A DNA stretch of 64,000 nucleotides, from contig MJGA01000043.1 of the NCBI GenBank assembly GCA_001910725.1, positions 1 to 64,000 on the forward strand, given 5' to 3'. The notes beneath the pieces were generated by a model. The model made no database searches. It was given only the letters and a program-made list of their open reading frames with translations, and was not told the DNA's origin. The translations under genes were made by a program, and so were the position numbers. Numbering within the stretch: the first letter of the stretch is position 1; every line of letters starts with the position of its first letter. Source of the DNA: Phanerodontia chrysosporium (taxonomy: Eukaryota; Basidiomycota; Agaricomycetes; Polyporales; Phanerochaetaceae). Positions 1 through 11,691 of the stretch are shown here, piece after piece.

Positions 1-1
1 A

Positions 2-553
2 GATGTTGAATACGAAGAAGACGCCATCGCCTGGGAGCGCCTGTGGTTCGAGCATACGGCGTGGATGCACCACAACGAGTGCCTCGCGTACAAACATCTC
101 GAACGCCTCCAGGGCACCGTAGTCCCGACGTTCTACGGCTCCGGCACGCTCGACCTCAGCAGCGCTGATCCCGCGCGCTCCATCTCCCCGTTCGTCCTGT
201 TCTTGGAGTACATCCCCGACGCCGTCCCGCTCTCCGCGATCGATCCACGCCTCCTCACCGAGCCCGTCTTGCGCGAGATCATTAGCAACGGCGGGCTCCT
301 GAAGGACCATGGCGTCGTGCACACTGATCCAAATGAGGCGAACTTTCTCCTGGTTCCTGCACATGCTCCAACGCGCGTCGTTGTCATCGACTTTGCCGAG
401 TGCTGGACGCGGGACGCCGTCCCAGCGGAGGAGTGGGACGATGCGAAGGAGGAGTGGCCAGTCGAGCACCATCGGAGAGTGATGATACATATGAAGCTTC
501 GACATGCGGGCCTGCCCATTCCGCCGTTTGCAGAGTTGCCCAAGGTCGAGTAG
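2..553 (+). CDS. PKL-1: protein-kinase-like protein, 5'-truncated by window edge
   Basis: The open frame runs in from the window edge (first full codon at base 2, Asp-Val-Glu-Tyr) and ends with TAG at 553, so the N-terminal lobe is missing. Kinase-fold landmarks remain: the alpha-C-type Glu in NECLAY, a catalytic-loop motif HTDPNEANFLL (H-x-D-x4-N, compare HRDxxxxN) and a metal-binding DFA in place of DFG. The same motifs occur in four paralogues in this window, which are about 295 residues when complete. Known for the fold: Asp of HxD is the catalytic base and Asp of DFx binds Mg-ATP. Substrate is unknown; a small-molecule kinase is as likely as a protein kinase. Confidence is high for family membership and low for function. 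Confidence 0.8.
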   Translation, partial: DVEYEEDAIAWERLWFEHTAWMHHNECLAYKHLERLQGTVVPTFYGSGTLDLSSADPARSISPFVLFLEYIPDAVPLSAIDPRLLTEPVLREIISNGGLLKDHGVVHTDPNEANFLLVPAHAPTRVVVIDFAECWTRDAVPAEEWDDAKEEWPVEHHRRVMIHMKLRHAGLPIPPFAELPKVE

Positions 554-843
554 CTCCGAGACTGTATACCGTCCGAGTCTCAACGAGCTTCCGCCTGCCT
601 GTATGCACGACTATCTATGTAGCTAAGAAGTGACAGGCAGTAGGAGGTACTCTCGTACAGAATATTTGGAGCCTCAGGGAGAGCATGATCCCATCGGCTC
701 ATGTGTTGACTTCACGTTCTAGATGCTTGATGCAGCAATGCGGGTTATGGTATCTCGTAAGCACAGTATCGTGGGCCTAGGATACAAACAGCGTCTGCCC
801 TTCATCTGCTACTACGACGCCTCCTTGACCCTAGGCTCGCACA
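554..843. other. Intergenic spacer between PKL-1 and PKL-2
   Basis: I see no open frame, RNA or repeat that I can support here. It must hold the 3' end of PKL-1 and the promoter of PKL-2, which have the same orientation. Confidence 0.5.
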
Positions 844-1723
844 ATGACCTCTCCGCCACGCATTCAGTATCCCCACTATCTGCAGCCTGGATCCACGATC
901 ACTCTGCGGCATGCCGAGCATGGCGAGCTGTGCGCCACAATCCTCCCGTTCTCTCCGAGTGTCAGGTCCAGCACTCACGTCGTGCTCGTGCAGCTCGCTG
1001 CCACGCCACACGGCTGCCCGCTGCGTCCCGAAACACCCTACATCGTCAAGATCTTCGACCCGCGGTTCATGCGCGGCCCCAGATACCCCTGGACGCCCGA
1101 GACCGAAGCTGCTGCGGCACGCGTGCACGAGGGGCGGATCGATTTCGATCCCCGCGAGATGCCGTCGACGTGGGGCGTGGATTGCGCGACGCAGCCGGTG
1201 GAGTGGGAGCGCGCGTGTTTTGCGCACACGGCGTGGATGCAGCACAACGAGTGCCTGGCGTACAGGCACCTCTCGCGCCTCCAGGGCACCTCCGTCCCCT
1301 GTTCTACGGCTCGGGGACGCTCGATCTCCGGAACGTCGATCCCACGCGATCCATATCTCCCTTCGTGCTCTTCCTCGAGTACGTGCGCGACGCAATCCTC
1401 TCAATGTGCTCGACCCCCGCCTCCTCACCGAGCCCCTCATGCGCACTATCATCCACAACGGCAGCGTTTTGAAGGAGCACGGGGTTGTTCACACAGACCC
1501 GAACCCCGCGAACTTTCTACTGGTGCCCGCGCGCGCCCCGACGCGTGTCGTGGTCATTGACTTTGCAGAGTGCTGGACGCGTGATGCGGTCGACGAGAAC
1601 GAGTGGGAGGATGCGGCGAGAGAGTGGGACGTCGAGCACCATCGGCGCGTGATGATCCGCAGGATCTTCCTCGATGCGGACCTGCCTGTTCCTGAGCTCG
1701 TACAGCTGCCAAACGTTGAGTAG
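844..1723 (+). pseudogene. PKL-2: protein-kinase-like gene with two single-base frameshifts
   Basis: The ATG at 844 opens a frame with the family N-terminus (PHYLQPGS, then YIVKIFDPRF carrying the presumed ATP-binding Lys). Similarity then moves to a second frame near 1295-1302, at a run of C, and to a third near 1400, after which the HTDPNPANFLL loop and DFA motif follow and the gene ends at 1723 like its siblings. Both shifts equal one missing base. No intron explains them, because protein similarity is continuous across each point. Either this copy is a young pseudogene or two bases were lost in assembly; the lack of any other damage favours the second. PKL-1 lies upstream in tandem; PKL-3 is convergent downstream. 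Confidence 0.75.
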
Positions 1724-1971
1724 CATCTCCCTGACGGCGATTGCTTTCGCATCGCTATTCTTGCCACATGTTACTTGCCATGCAATGTACACATATTACA
1801 CATTATCCACGAGTCTGCAGCATGTAGTAGTTCGTTCCGCAACGGGTGCGGCGTCGTGATCGTGTCTAGACTATTCCAATTGCATGTGCCCCTCTGACAT
1901 GTTGCCCACCTCAGCACATGACGTGCCTTGAGTGGTGCGGCGGTATGATGCACAGGCGCAAAGCATGTTCC

Positions 1972-2859
1972 CTAAGCCTGCGGCAACGCGAGAACATCAG
2001 GCACAGGCAGACCCGCTGTCTCGAACTTCCTCCTCAGGACAACCTTGCGGTCGTGCACCGGGTTCCACTCCTTCAGAGCCCCCTGCCAGTCCTCCTCGTC
2101 CTCGGCCGCGTCCCGCGTCCACCCCTCCGCGAAATCGAGCGTCACGACGCGCTTCGGGTCGTGCGCGGGGACGAGCAGGAAGTTCGCCTCGTTCGGATCG
2201 GTGTGGATGACGCCGTGGCGCTTCAGGAAGTTCCCACCCTCCATGATTTCGCGGAGGAGCGGCTCCGTGAGGCGACGCGGGTCGATCGCCTCGAGCGAGA
2301 CCGCGTCCTCGATGTACTCGAGGAAGAGCACGAACGGCTGGATCGCGCGTTCGGGCGTCGTGCCGGTGAGGTCGAGCTGGCCCGCGCCGTAGAACCTGGG
2401 GACCGCGGTGCCCTGCAGGCCCGCGATCCCGAGGTGGTGGTACGCGAGGCACTCGCTGTGGTGCAGCCACGCGGTCTGCAAGAAGAGCAGGCGCTCCCAC
2501 TCGACCGGGTCCTCGTCGTAGTCGGCGTCGAGCGTGTCCGGGCCGCGCTTCGGGTCGAACGCGAGCTGCCCGCGGTGCAGGCGCGCGGCGGCGGCTTCGA
2601 GCTCGGGAGACCACGGCCTGCGCTTGCTGCGCGTGAACCGCGGGTCGAAGATCTTGGCGATGTATGGGGTTCCCTGCTGCATTGGACAGTTCTGCGGCGC
2701 GTCGTCGACCGTGACGAGGACGACGTGCGCGGTAGAGTGCGCACTAGAAGAGAACGGCAGGATTGTGGCGCAGAGCTGGCCGGAGTCGTGGTGGACGCGG
2801 ATCTGCGAGCCAGGGTGGAGATAGTACGGAAGTGACTTCTGTGGGTTGGGCGTTTTCAT
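1972..2859 (-). CDS. PKL-3: protein-kinase-like protein, intact
   Basis: This single exon encodes 295 residues from ATG at 2857-2859 and serves as the family reference. It starts MKTPNPQKSLPYYLHPGS. A Lys in YIAKIFDPRF, about residue 72, probably contacts ATP. It is followed by the alpha-C-like Glu in SECLAY, the catalytic loop HTDPNEANFLL and the DFA metal motif. No glycine-rich loop, signal peptide or membrane segment is evident. The family resembles the broad PKL group of basidiomycetes; substrate and pathway are unknown. It is convergent with PKL-2. Confidence 0.85.
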   Translation of the reverse strand: MKTPNPQKSLPYYLHPGSQIRVHHDSGQLCATILPFSSSAHSTAHVVLVTVDDAPQNCPMQQGTPYIAKIFDPRFTRSKRRPWSPELEAAAARLHRGQLAFDPKRGPDTLDADYDEDPVEWERLLFLQTAWLHHSECLAYHHLGIAGLQGTAVPRFYGAGQLDLTGTTPERAIQPFVLFLEYIEDAVSLEAIDPRRLTEPLLREIMEGGNFLKRHGVIHTDPNEANFLLVPAHDPKRVVTLDFAEGWTRDAAEDEEDWQGALKEWNPVHDRKVVLRRKFETAGLPVPDVLALPQA

Positions 2860-3748
2860 CTCGTGCAGAGGAGACTGGACGGGGTCGGAAGTCTAGGTAT
2901 CGTCTGCGGCGGAAAGAAAGAAGAGACGAGCATCCTGAACAGTACGCGCGGGCGCTGTACACCTGTGAAAACACGTGATCCGGGTGTGCAAGCTAGAAGT
3001 AAACGCCTTCCAGCCTGACGAGTGCACTGAGCGCGAGAGCTCATGTCCTTCTTCCATGCCGTCGTGCTGGTTTAGCTTGACCCGAGCCGGGGATGGGGCA
3101 ACTCAGAACTGACGTGATGATGAGGTGGGACGAGATGATGAAAGGCTCACCGGTTGGATCGCAAATCCATCTCCCGCCATCTCGGTAGATGTGTAACAAC
3201 TTCCTACTTCCGAGGTTGCCAGAGCACTGGCACTTGGGTCGTGGGTAGGCCGTGGCGCAAGAATGTGCTTGAAGCGAGGCGACTCGGCCCTAGCATCACC
3301 CATCGTCGTGCGCAAAGGTCAACGGTTTCAAAAGAGATGAGAATTCTTGTGCCTGGCAAAAGTCTCGCTGTGCGCAAGAGGTGGGCGAAGGATGGGTGGG
3401 CGAAGCGTTGGGCGCTAGCCTCGGAAGCCAGCCGACCGAGTAATCTAGGGTTAGGGTTTCGCAGCGGAAGCACGGCGTGAATCGTACCAGTTCTGGTTTG
3501 TAGAGCCCCCCCTTCATGGTCTGCAATGCGGAACAGACGCATAGAAACTGAAGCCATAGTAATAAGCAACGCAACGGAAGAATCCAGGGAAACCCCGTGA
3601 GGCACGCTACAGCCGGAAAGGCTGGAGTGAAAGTCGCGATCCTGCAGATTTCGTTCATAGCACGTCGACATGAAGAGTGTGTGTACGGATAGAGACATCC
3701 AAGGCATAGAGAGTAATTTTTTGAACCAGAACTAGCCTACAACACCAA
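2860..3748. other. Gap between PKL-3 and PKL-4, no supported gene
   Basis: Open frames up to 167 codons exist on both strands, but none has family similarity, a plausible splice plan or protein-like composition. Two adjacent TTAGGG units occur near 3446-3458, too few to call a telomeric tract. The promoter of PKL-3 must lie at the left end; the 3' end of PKL-4 lies at the right end. Confidence 0.4.
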
Positions 3749-4647
3749 CTACACAGCCTGTGGGGGCTCGAACCGGGGCAAGGCGATGACATCGGGGATG
3801 GGCAACCCAGCGTCCTCGAGCTTCCAATTCAGCGCCGCCTTGCGGTCGTGCGCCGGGTTCCACTCCTGCAGCGCTCCTCTCCAGTCCTGCTCGTCCTTCG
3901 CAGCGTCCCGCGTCCAACATTCCGCGAAGTCGATGACCACGACGCGCGTCGGGCTGTGCGCGGGGACAAGCAGGAAGTTCGCCTCGTTGGCGTCCGTGTG
4001 GATGACGCCGTGCTGCTTCAGGAGCTCGGCGTTGTCGACGAGGGCGCGCATCAGCGGCTCGGTGAGGCGCCGCGCGTCGATGGCCTCGAGCGAGACCGCG
4101 TCCTGGATGTACTCGGTGATGAGCACGAACGGCTTGATTGCGCGGGCGGCGCCGTGCCCGACAGGTCCAGCTGGCCCGCACCGTGGAAGACGGGGACGCA
4201 GGAGCCCTGCAACGGTGAGAGGAAGCGGTACGCGAGGCACTCGTTGTGGTGTTTCCAGGTGACGCTCTGGAACTTGGTGAGTTCCCACTGGACAACGTCC
4301 TCGTCGTAGTCGGCCTCGCCCATGTCTGGGCACTCCTTCGGGTTGAACTGGATATCTCCGTTGTGCAAGCGTGCTGCGGCAGCTTCGTTCTCGGGGGCCC
4401 ATGGCGTCTCCTCACCGCGCATGAACCGCGGATCGAAGATCTTGACAATGTAGGGCGTATTTGACTGCAGTGAGCAGTCATACGGCACGCTCTGGAGCTC
4501 GACCAAGATGACCTGTGCGGTGGAATTTATGCTGGCGGAGAATGGGAGGATGGTGGCGCAGAGGTCGCCGAACTGGACATGGTGAATGGTGATCTTTGAG
4601 CCAGGGGTTAGATAGTACGGTAATATCTTGCGAGGAGGAGTATCCAT
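3749..4647 (-). pseudogene. PKL-4: protein-kinase-like gene with one frameshift
   Basis: The ATG is at 4645-4647 (protein begins MDTPPRKILPYYL). The frame carries YIVKIFDPRF and NECLAY and continues to GAGQLDLSG. Near 4146-4156, in a CG-rich run, the similarity moves to another frame, which supplies the AIKPFVL segment, the HTDANEANFLL loop, DFAECWT and the stop at 3749. The shift equals one missing base. The rest of the protein is conserved, with all kinase-like residues present, so an assembly error or a very recent lesion is likely. It lies on the same strand as PKL-3 and as the NLR genes that follow. Confidence 0.75.
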
Positions 4648-5002
4648 GATGTGTATGGCGCAAATAGTTGAGTTATCGTTTCTCTTTGGTATTATTGGGT
4701 GATGGAGGAGCGAAAGGACCTGTTGCGTCCTGTCAGCGCTATAGCGCACGCGGGCCACGGCAGTCACTACACAGGGCAGCCACGCCATATAGACCATACA
4801 TAGCCGGACGTGCCTTACAGAGAGAAGTCGCACTTTCAGACGGAAGACTATGGCCACGGGGCGTTCCTGCCGCTCACCGCCGACTCTGCACGTCCTGCGC
4901 AAACGATGCGCAAGTCACCGATGATTTCTGCAGTCCCACTCAACATGATCAGCGGAATATTCCAAGGATTAGTGCGCATTGCCAGAGCATCAAGTAGACG
5001 AG
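4648..5002. other. Spacer between PKL-4 promoter side and NLR-A 3' end
   Basis: No gene is supported. The left part should hold the PKL-4 promoter and the right part the 3' untranslated region of NLR-A. Confidence 0.4.
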
Positions 5003-7863
5003 CTACGCCGAAGCATCTAGCAGGCGAAGCGAGACTTTATGCCAGAGTTCCTTTGCTCGTGCGTCTCCGTCAATCTCACTGGTCAAGCCCTCGCACAGCA
5101 ATCTATATCGATCCACGTCAATTTTGGACGAGTCGTATGGCCCAGTCCGCCCCGTGTGCTTGAGGATCTGCCTGCTGATGATATCCGCGGTAATTCCCTG
5201 TCGTCCGGCTTCATCTGGGTACTTGAGACGCTGTTCGACAAAGATGTCGCTGTAGCACGCGAGTCTCACGTACTCGTCCGCAAACGAAAACGCATCGGTA
5301 TCTAGGTCATCCGGGTGATTCTGTGGTAGCAAGAGTAACGAGATAAGCAAAGAATCCCCGGTTGGAAGAAGACCAGATGCTACCTTGCAGAACTGGGCTA
5401 TCGCATCGCCAAACCCAAACGCATCCCCACAATACGCCTTCTCCCAGTCGTACTGTCTCCGCACCGACGGGTCGTGTTTGAGCGTGAGCCTAGAGAGCAA
5501 CGGGACCCGGTCGCCTTCCAGCAGCGCCAAAAGATCCGCGCGCAGCCCGGCCGTCAGTGCGGCGTGGGGGAGATGGTGGGCGGCCCAGGCAGCGACGGCA
5601 TAGCGCGCATGCGCAACGAGCACCGTGTCGCGGCTGCGCACGCCCGCGAGGATGTCGAGCGTCTGCGCGAGCGTGCTGCACGCAGCGAGACACACGGACG
5701 CGAGCGCCGCGTGCCCGGCGCCCGCGTCGACGCGGTAGAGGCCGTCCGTGCAGCGCGCAGGGTCGCAGAGGAACTCGACGAAGCTCGGCTGCTCGGGGCG
5801 GACGCGCCCCTTCTCGTCGACACCCAGCACGCCAGACGAGCGCGCGACGATGCCGGCGATGTCGCCCTCGGAGAGCGCGAGGCTCTCGGCGGGCTCCGCG
5901 AGTCTGCCCTGGATGACAGTGTGCCTGCACAGCGCGGTGCCGAGCAGTGCGAGGACACCGTGTGGTAGCGGCTCGGCGAGGAGTGCGATGAGGTGGAGTA
6001 GAGCGAGCAGCTTGCCGTGTGTCTCGGGCGAGGTGAGCATGCTGGACGCTGGGAATGCGGAGCGGAGGTAGTGGAGGTGTAAGCTGTCCTCGGGTGACGC
6101 TCCTGCCGGAGGGATGAGTATTTTGAATGCCTGCTCGGGATTGTTTGCATTCTGCTTCATGAGCCCCAAAGCGATGCGAGCATATGCTCCGGTCACGGTC
6201 GCGGTGTCGATGAGGGGCTCTAGCGCGTCAGGGTGCTCTTGCAGGTATTGTGCATAAGGGAGAGATATCCGTGGAACCTCACTAGCGAGATATCGCCTGA
6301 TTTCGCCGCGTATTTGGGACGAGTTGTCCAGGCTGTAGTGGTGCACAAAGCGCTCCGCGACTGGCGAATGGAGCCATGCCATGAGGTACGGTTCCGGCCG
6401 CGAGGAGATGAAGATATAAAGCCAAGGTAGCGAGTCGACCAAACGGACGAGTTCCTCCAGTAGCTCCATGACCTGCCCGTGGTCCCTGCACTCATCCAGT
6501 GCATCGAACACGAGAATAATCGGACGTTTTGGCGATACTTGAGCTAGTGAGCGGAGGAGCAGTGTCTCGAAGGCGAATCTTGTGTCACGTCGCCCAGGTT
6601 GGTTGAGGTATGCTCGGGCACCTTCCCGAGAGCTGGTCGAAATGCAGGCTGGAGAGATAAGAGCTGTGCAGCAATCACAGAAGCCACTTGCCCTGCAGAT
6701 TTTATAGGCCGGTCTTTACGAAAGAAGAATGACGCGCCCAATCGACGAGAGGCATTCAGGCGCTTGCAGAGCTGGAAGGCGGCCACAGACTTGCCCACGC
6801 CAGGAGGCCCAGTGAGAAAGTAAATTCGTCCATCGTCATGTGCCTCCGATTGTGCCAGCAGCGCGCCAGTAAGCCAACGATGGAGGTCTTCGTCGGCATC
6901 ATCACGCCAATTTTCGAGGTCCGAGTCGTCGGCGGAGTTGTCATGCCAGCCGTTCGCATGGCGCTGGTTCGGAGGTTTGGGGGCGCTCATTTTGAGATGT
7001 TGGTTCTCTGTGTAGGCGGCATCGGGGAGCTCGACCAATGAACGAATAATTGACTTGGCCTCTAATACGTTGTTTAAGCTGATCAGAGACGCAACCTATG
7101 TCACTAATTTAAACTGCAGACTCACCTATCTCCGCTGACATGGTCTGTATACTTGCGATACTATTCATTACCGAGAATTGAATTTGAGCCTATACGTTCG
7201 GGCACACTGTTGGTACCATCTATAGGAAGGGTAAGTACACGTACCTGAAATCTGCTGATAGCATCGTTCAACTCTGTGGTCATTGCGTTCAAAACACTGT
7301 CGTTGTACGGCGCGTAGACGATGCTCAGGAAGCCGCGCCCGCCTTTCAACTGTCTGATGCGCTGGCCTACATTTAGGATGGTTCTAGGGTCCATTAGCAT
7401 CTAAATTCCTCACTAAATTAGGAGTGCAGTCGTACAGAAGTAGATCGCGCAGTCCGCTCAGGAATTCTTCAGAGCGTGCCACGCCGCCGACGGCTACCCG
7501 AATTCCATCACGGTCCGAGCCATAGAGTGTTGCCGAGGTGTTGACAGATCGCACCATGTCCTGGATGACGGTTCCGAGCTGGGTTATTGCACGCATGAGT
7601 GCCGTGCGTGACTCGGCACGCACTCGAACATTCTGCATCGACTTGGCCGTAAGCCTGAAGGCATTGGACCGAATGAGAAGATTACACACCTTCACGCGCT
7701 CTACGAGCTCTAGAAGAACGCTGGGTACCATACCCAGCCCGGATACGGATGCGGAGCTGAGGTCGAGGGCCCGCTGGAGGGCGTTGAAAATAGGGGCCGC
7801 GGCGCCCACTGTGAATTCACCAACGTCGTCAAGACGGCGAGACTGCACGGCTGCAACCTCCAT
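5003..7863 (-). CDS. NLR-A: NACHT-domain NLR/STAND protein, frame disrupted at two points
   Basis: This is a multi-exon gene starting at ATG 7861-7863 (MEVAAVQS). Proposed exons are 7863-7690, 7641-7436, 7383-7245, 7189-7126, 7078-5384 and 5320-5003, mirroring NLR-B exon by exon (both have a 64-bp fourth exon). The helical N-terminal region (about 195 residues) is followed by a NACHT P-loop, GPPGVGKS, then Walker B VFDALDEC and an arm region ending LRLLDASA; no WD, ankyrin or TPR repeats are seen. Two frame conflicts exist: near 6613-6622 between P-loop and Walker B, and at the exon 4/5 junction near 7078, each equal to one missing base. If both are assembly errors the protein is about 865 residues. 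NACHT proteins act as nucleotide-switch oligomerising sensors in fungal non-self recognition; the ligand here is unknown. Confidence 0.75.
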
Positions 7864-8016
7864 TCCCACTCTTCAGGCCGTCGAGAATGTCGCCTACGAG
7901 ATACGGCTGTTGTCGTTGTTGTGGTTCGACCCGGATCCCTACGTTCTGTGCATTCCGCACACTCGCACACCCGCATTCCCACGCCTGCCAATGACTGTCA
8001 ATTGAATATGCAATTG
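7864..8016. other. Short NLR-A/NLR-B spacer
   Basis: Only about 150 bp separate the NLR-B stop from the NLR-A start, with both genes on the minus strand. The NLR-A promoter must therefore be compact or overlap NLR-B's 3' untranslated region. No motif was recognised. Confidence 0.4.
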
Positions 8017-10867
8017 CTAGTATTCGACCCTTATAACGAATGTATCAAGAGGGCGTAGGGACAGGTCGTACCAGAGGTCCTTTCCCTCGGCATCCCTGTT
8101 GATGTCATCGTAAAGACTCGAGCACAGCCGGTCATATTTTTGCATGTCAAACAGACCAGAATCGCAGGGCCCAAACCCGTCTGTGCCTCTGTAGATCTCG
8201 CTCCGCAGGTCGCCCTGATCGATGGCCAGCCCTGGGACTGCATGCGTGAGCTGCCGCTCGAGATAGATGTCACAGTAGCACGCGAGCCGTGCGTATTCGT
8301 CCGAGACAGGATGTCGAGTACGCCACGGAGGGCTCTCAAGGGTAGGATGTTCGTCTGTGGGCCGGTCATGCCCTGCGTCCTGCACGGCAAGTAACAATTA
8401 GCACCTGAGCATCCGAAGCAGCCAGCGTATGAAATAAAGACATACCCTGAAGAACCGTGCTATGTCGGCCGATGCAGAAGACGCGTTCCCAATGTACTGC
8501 TCCCGCTCGACGAGCCGGCGTATCGTTAACCGCGATATCAGCGGGATCTGCGTACTGCTGACGAGCGACTCCAAGGCTGCGACGAGCTGCGTCGTGTGCG
8601 CTGCATGTCGGAGATGCTGCCGCGACCAGTAGCGCGCCGTGTAGCGCGCGTACGACACCAACACGCGTTCGTGCCGACGCTGCGCACGGAGAACGTCTTT
8701 GATTGTCTGGAGCGAGAATGCGCTGAGGCACACGGCCGCGAGCGCCGCGTGCCCCTCGCCGGCGCCGACTTGGTAGAGCGGGTCGGTGCACCGCAGGGGG
8801 GCGCAGAGGAACTCGCGGAACGTCGCGTGCAGGAAGACGACGCAACCGTTGGAGTTGATCGACAGCACAGAGCGCAGGTGCGAGACGAGGATGACGACGC
8901 TCTCGTCCGACAGGTGACCCCGCGCCGGGCGGGTGCCCTGTATCCTAGACTTGATGACGTCGTGTTCCCAAAGCCCATTACCGAGCAAGGCAATAACCCC
9001 AGGCAGCAGCGGCTCCGCCTGAAGTGCGACAATGTGCAAGAAGACAAGCAGCGAGCTATGCTCGTCCGCGGAGTCTGTGAGGTACTGTTCGGAGTACGAG
9101 ATCTGAAGAATCTTGAGGTACAGATCGTCTAACGGCGATAGTGATGACGCCCTTTCGGACGAGAGCACGATCCGGAAGCCCTCAGAGGGGTTGCTCTTGT
9201 ATTTGTCCAAGACGTTCACTGCGGTACGCGCAAAGATGAAGAGTACGCCAGCGCGCTGCACAAGATGGGCCAGGTGCTCAGGATGATTCTCCAGAAACTT
9301 CTTGTATCCGGGGATCTTTGGCACGGTCTGTTCAAGATAAAACGCTACGTCGTGCTCCCATTCCTCCAGTGTCTCGCTAAGGTCGCGCTGGTGGACAAGG
9401 TCCGCGGCCGTCGTAAGTGCTGCCATGACATGTGGCTGTGGCCGTGAGGCGACCAGGACGTAGAGCCAGGGTAGAGCACGGACAAGAGCGAGGAGGTAGT
9501 TGAGTGCTTTCGAAAGTAGATCTTCTTCCATGCACTCGTCTAACCCATCAATGACGAGGAAGACGGGGTCAACGTGAGACACGTGCGAAAGCGGTTCTTG
9601 GAGGAGCTCCTTGAAAGCGTACTCGATCTGCTGACGAACGCCACTCGCGCTGTACTGACGGGCAGCCTTGACGATGTATGGGCGGAGCGCAGGTTGGGAC
9701 AGCGCCAATTGACGTGCCAAAGTGGTGAACAGCAGTCGAGCTGACCCCAGGTCTCCGCCGTCGCGAACGAAGAAGAACGACGCGCCGAGGAGAGGTGCGC
9801 CCGATGGCGCCTTGACGTGGGAGAGGCGTTCACAGAGCTGGTGGGCGATTGCAGACTTGCCGACTCCAGCACCGCCGCCAAGGAGGTAGAACCGCTTTGG
9901 GCTGTCTTTGGGCAAGGTACCGCCCCACCACGACTCAAGTTCCTCGAAGAGCTCCTTCCGAGTCCCGACTAAGAAGCCGCTCTTGAGTTCGTCCACAGAA
10001 CGAAATCCTGCGTCAACCCAAGCCAAAGATTCGATCGCCTTTTGGTCATCTTTACAACAGGTGTCAAGGGAATGCCGACGCAAATTTGCTAAATCAGCTC
10101 ACCTGCTTCCGCGAGCGTACGCTTTATGTCTTCAATGCCTCTACGAATCGCAGCTTGGCCTTGAACCTACGTGCTGCTATGTGAGTCGGGCATCTCACAA
10201 GACCGAGTGTTCATGGGCATACCTGAAATATTCGCACTGCCGCAGAAAGCTCGGTTTTCATACCCCCCAGGACGCCTTCGTCCTGCGACGCGTAGAGGAC
10301 ATTTACGAAGAAACCGCAAGCACCGGTCCCCTCATGTAAGTCTTGTACGCGCTGCTGGAGGGTCTGGAGCGTGCTAGTCACCGATGGTTTCAGCTTCACA
10401 TCATATCGGAAACCGAATGCACGTACGTCAAGAGCCCTTTGATCCCGCTTTCCAGCTCCTTTGAATGTGCGATACCGACGGCCGCCTCCTCAGCCTTGTC
10501 GTCCTCCGCACCATTCTTGGCCATGGACGTTTTTGCGTTGACGAGGGTGTCCCTGATTGCCAGCGAGAGGCCCTTGACTTCGGTCCTGAAGGATTCCCGC
10601 GAATCTTTGTTCGCTCTGGCAAGCTGACAAGCCCGCATGAGGACAGGCTACGGCGTACAGATACGGCAGACATACCTCCACTCTGTCGAGGATTGCCGAC
10701 AATGCTTTGGGTATGAGACCCAGTCCGGGTACGGGGGCGAGGTCGAGGGCAGGCTCGAGGAACTCTAGAATAGGCTTTGCGACACCGAGCGTGATGTCGA
10801 GGGCGGTCTCTGCACGAGCCCATTTCGACGACGCTTCCTGTTTTTCTTCGGGAGGCGCTGCCGCCAT
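8017..10867 (-). CDS. NLR-B: NACHT-domain NLR/STAND protein, intact
   Basis: Six exons join in frame: 10867-10676, 10623-10427, 10373-10223, 10166-10103, 10049-8446 and 8379-8017, giving 856 residues. All introns are GT-AG and 52-66 bp long. The start ATG at 10865-10867 opens MAAAPPEEKQ. Residues 1-200 are a helical N-terminal region shared with NLR-A. The NACHT core has Walker A GGGAGVGKS at about 259-267 and Walker B VFLVIDGLDEC at about 364-374, followed by a winged-helix-like arm. The C-terminus lacks the tandem repeats usual for ligand sensing, so this is a short-form NLR or one with an unrecognised sensor. It is a paralogue of NLR-A with conserved intron positions, hence a tandem duplicate. 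A cytoplasmic role is expected. Confidence 0.88.
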
Positions 10868-11691
10868 GGAAGTCGAGGAGAGAGAGCCTGACTGTGGGAT
10901 ACAAGCACGCGCTTGCCATGTGCTCGAAGGCGAGCCGAGGCCGCAGTATCGTGGATGCTGTTAAGGTTTGACAGTCACCGAAGCGAGGTCTGAGTCTGGG
11001 AGGCTTTGTTATCGGCCTTCAGTTCGAAAATTACATGGGCACTCACCACCGCGGGGGCCGTTCATAACGAAAGACAGCGGTAGCACACTGCGGCCGAGAA
11101 GAGATACTGGAGGGGTTTTACACAGGTAGGTACGCGGCGGCTTGGAGATCGCCTTGTGCCGTCTGTACCTCGAACTTGAGGCAACAAAGCCGAGGATTAC
11201 CTCCGTGTCTGAGTGCATGCATGAGGAAAGGGGGCAAACAAAGGATTTCGAACGAGCGGCTAGTCCCATTCCGCTCAATTTGGCAACTAGTGTATTGAAG
11301 GCTTGAGGCTGTCTTGACTGCGATACCGGTCAGGAGAAAGATATGCTAGTGCTGCTGCAACTAGCAGCGTGCTCTGCGACATTCGTTTCTGTTCCAAGTC
11401 CAAGAGGTTATCATTATGGCACACACAGGAAGCGGTAACCCTAACCCCAACGCTCCACGTGCCTTCGGCAAAAAGCGAATACCGTGTTCGCGCTCGAGGG
11501 CGTCGGCGTACGCGATTTATATCCTCGATGCCAGCGTGCTCGACGTCGTGCTCGCTGCCCAACGATCCCAGCTCGCTGTGCAGCACGACGCCGCCGCAAC
11601 TGACCGAACGACCGTGACCTCCTCGCGTAGACGCACGGACCGCGTGTGGGAAATCGACTCAGGGCCCCGCCCCGCAATAAGTTGGGACAAG
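10868..11691. other. Divergent intergenic region, NLR-B to zinc-domain gene
   Basis: This shared upstream region separates two divergently transcribed genes. An open frame continues upstream of 11692 from 11416, but its product looks like translated 5' leader. No TATA box or repeat was recognised. Confidence 0.4.

Noticed and set aside
3446..3458. TTAGGG-type telomere-like motif.
   Set aside because: Only about two units and not at a contig end; chance is likely.
3204..3707. 167-codon minus-strand frame between PKL-3 and PKL-4.
   Set aside because: No recognisable motif, no paralogue, composition not protein-like.
5321..5383. Reading NLR-A straight through this 63-bp stretch as coding.
   Set aside because: It is in frame and open, but it has intron ends (GTAGCA...CCACAG) at the exact position of the last NLR-B intron, so I treat it as an intron.
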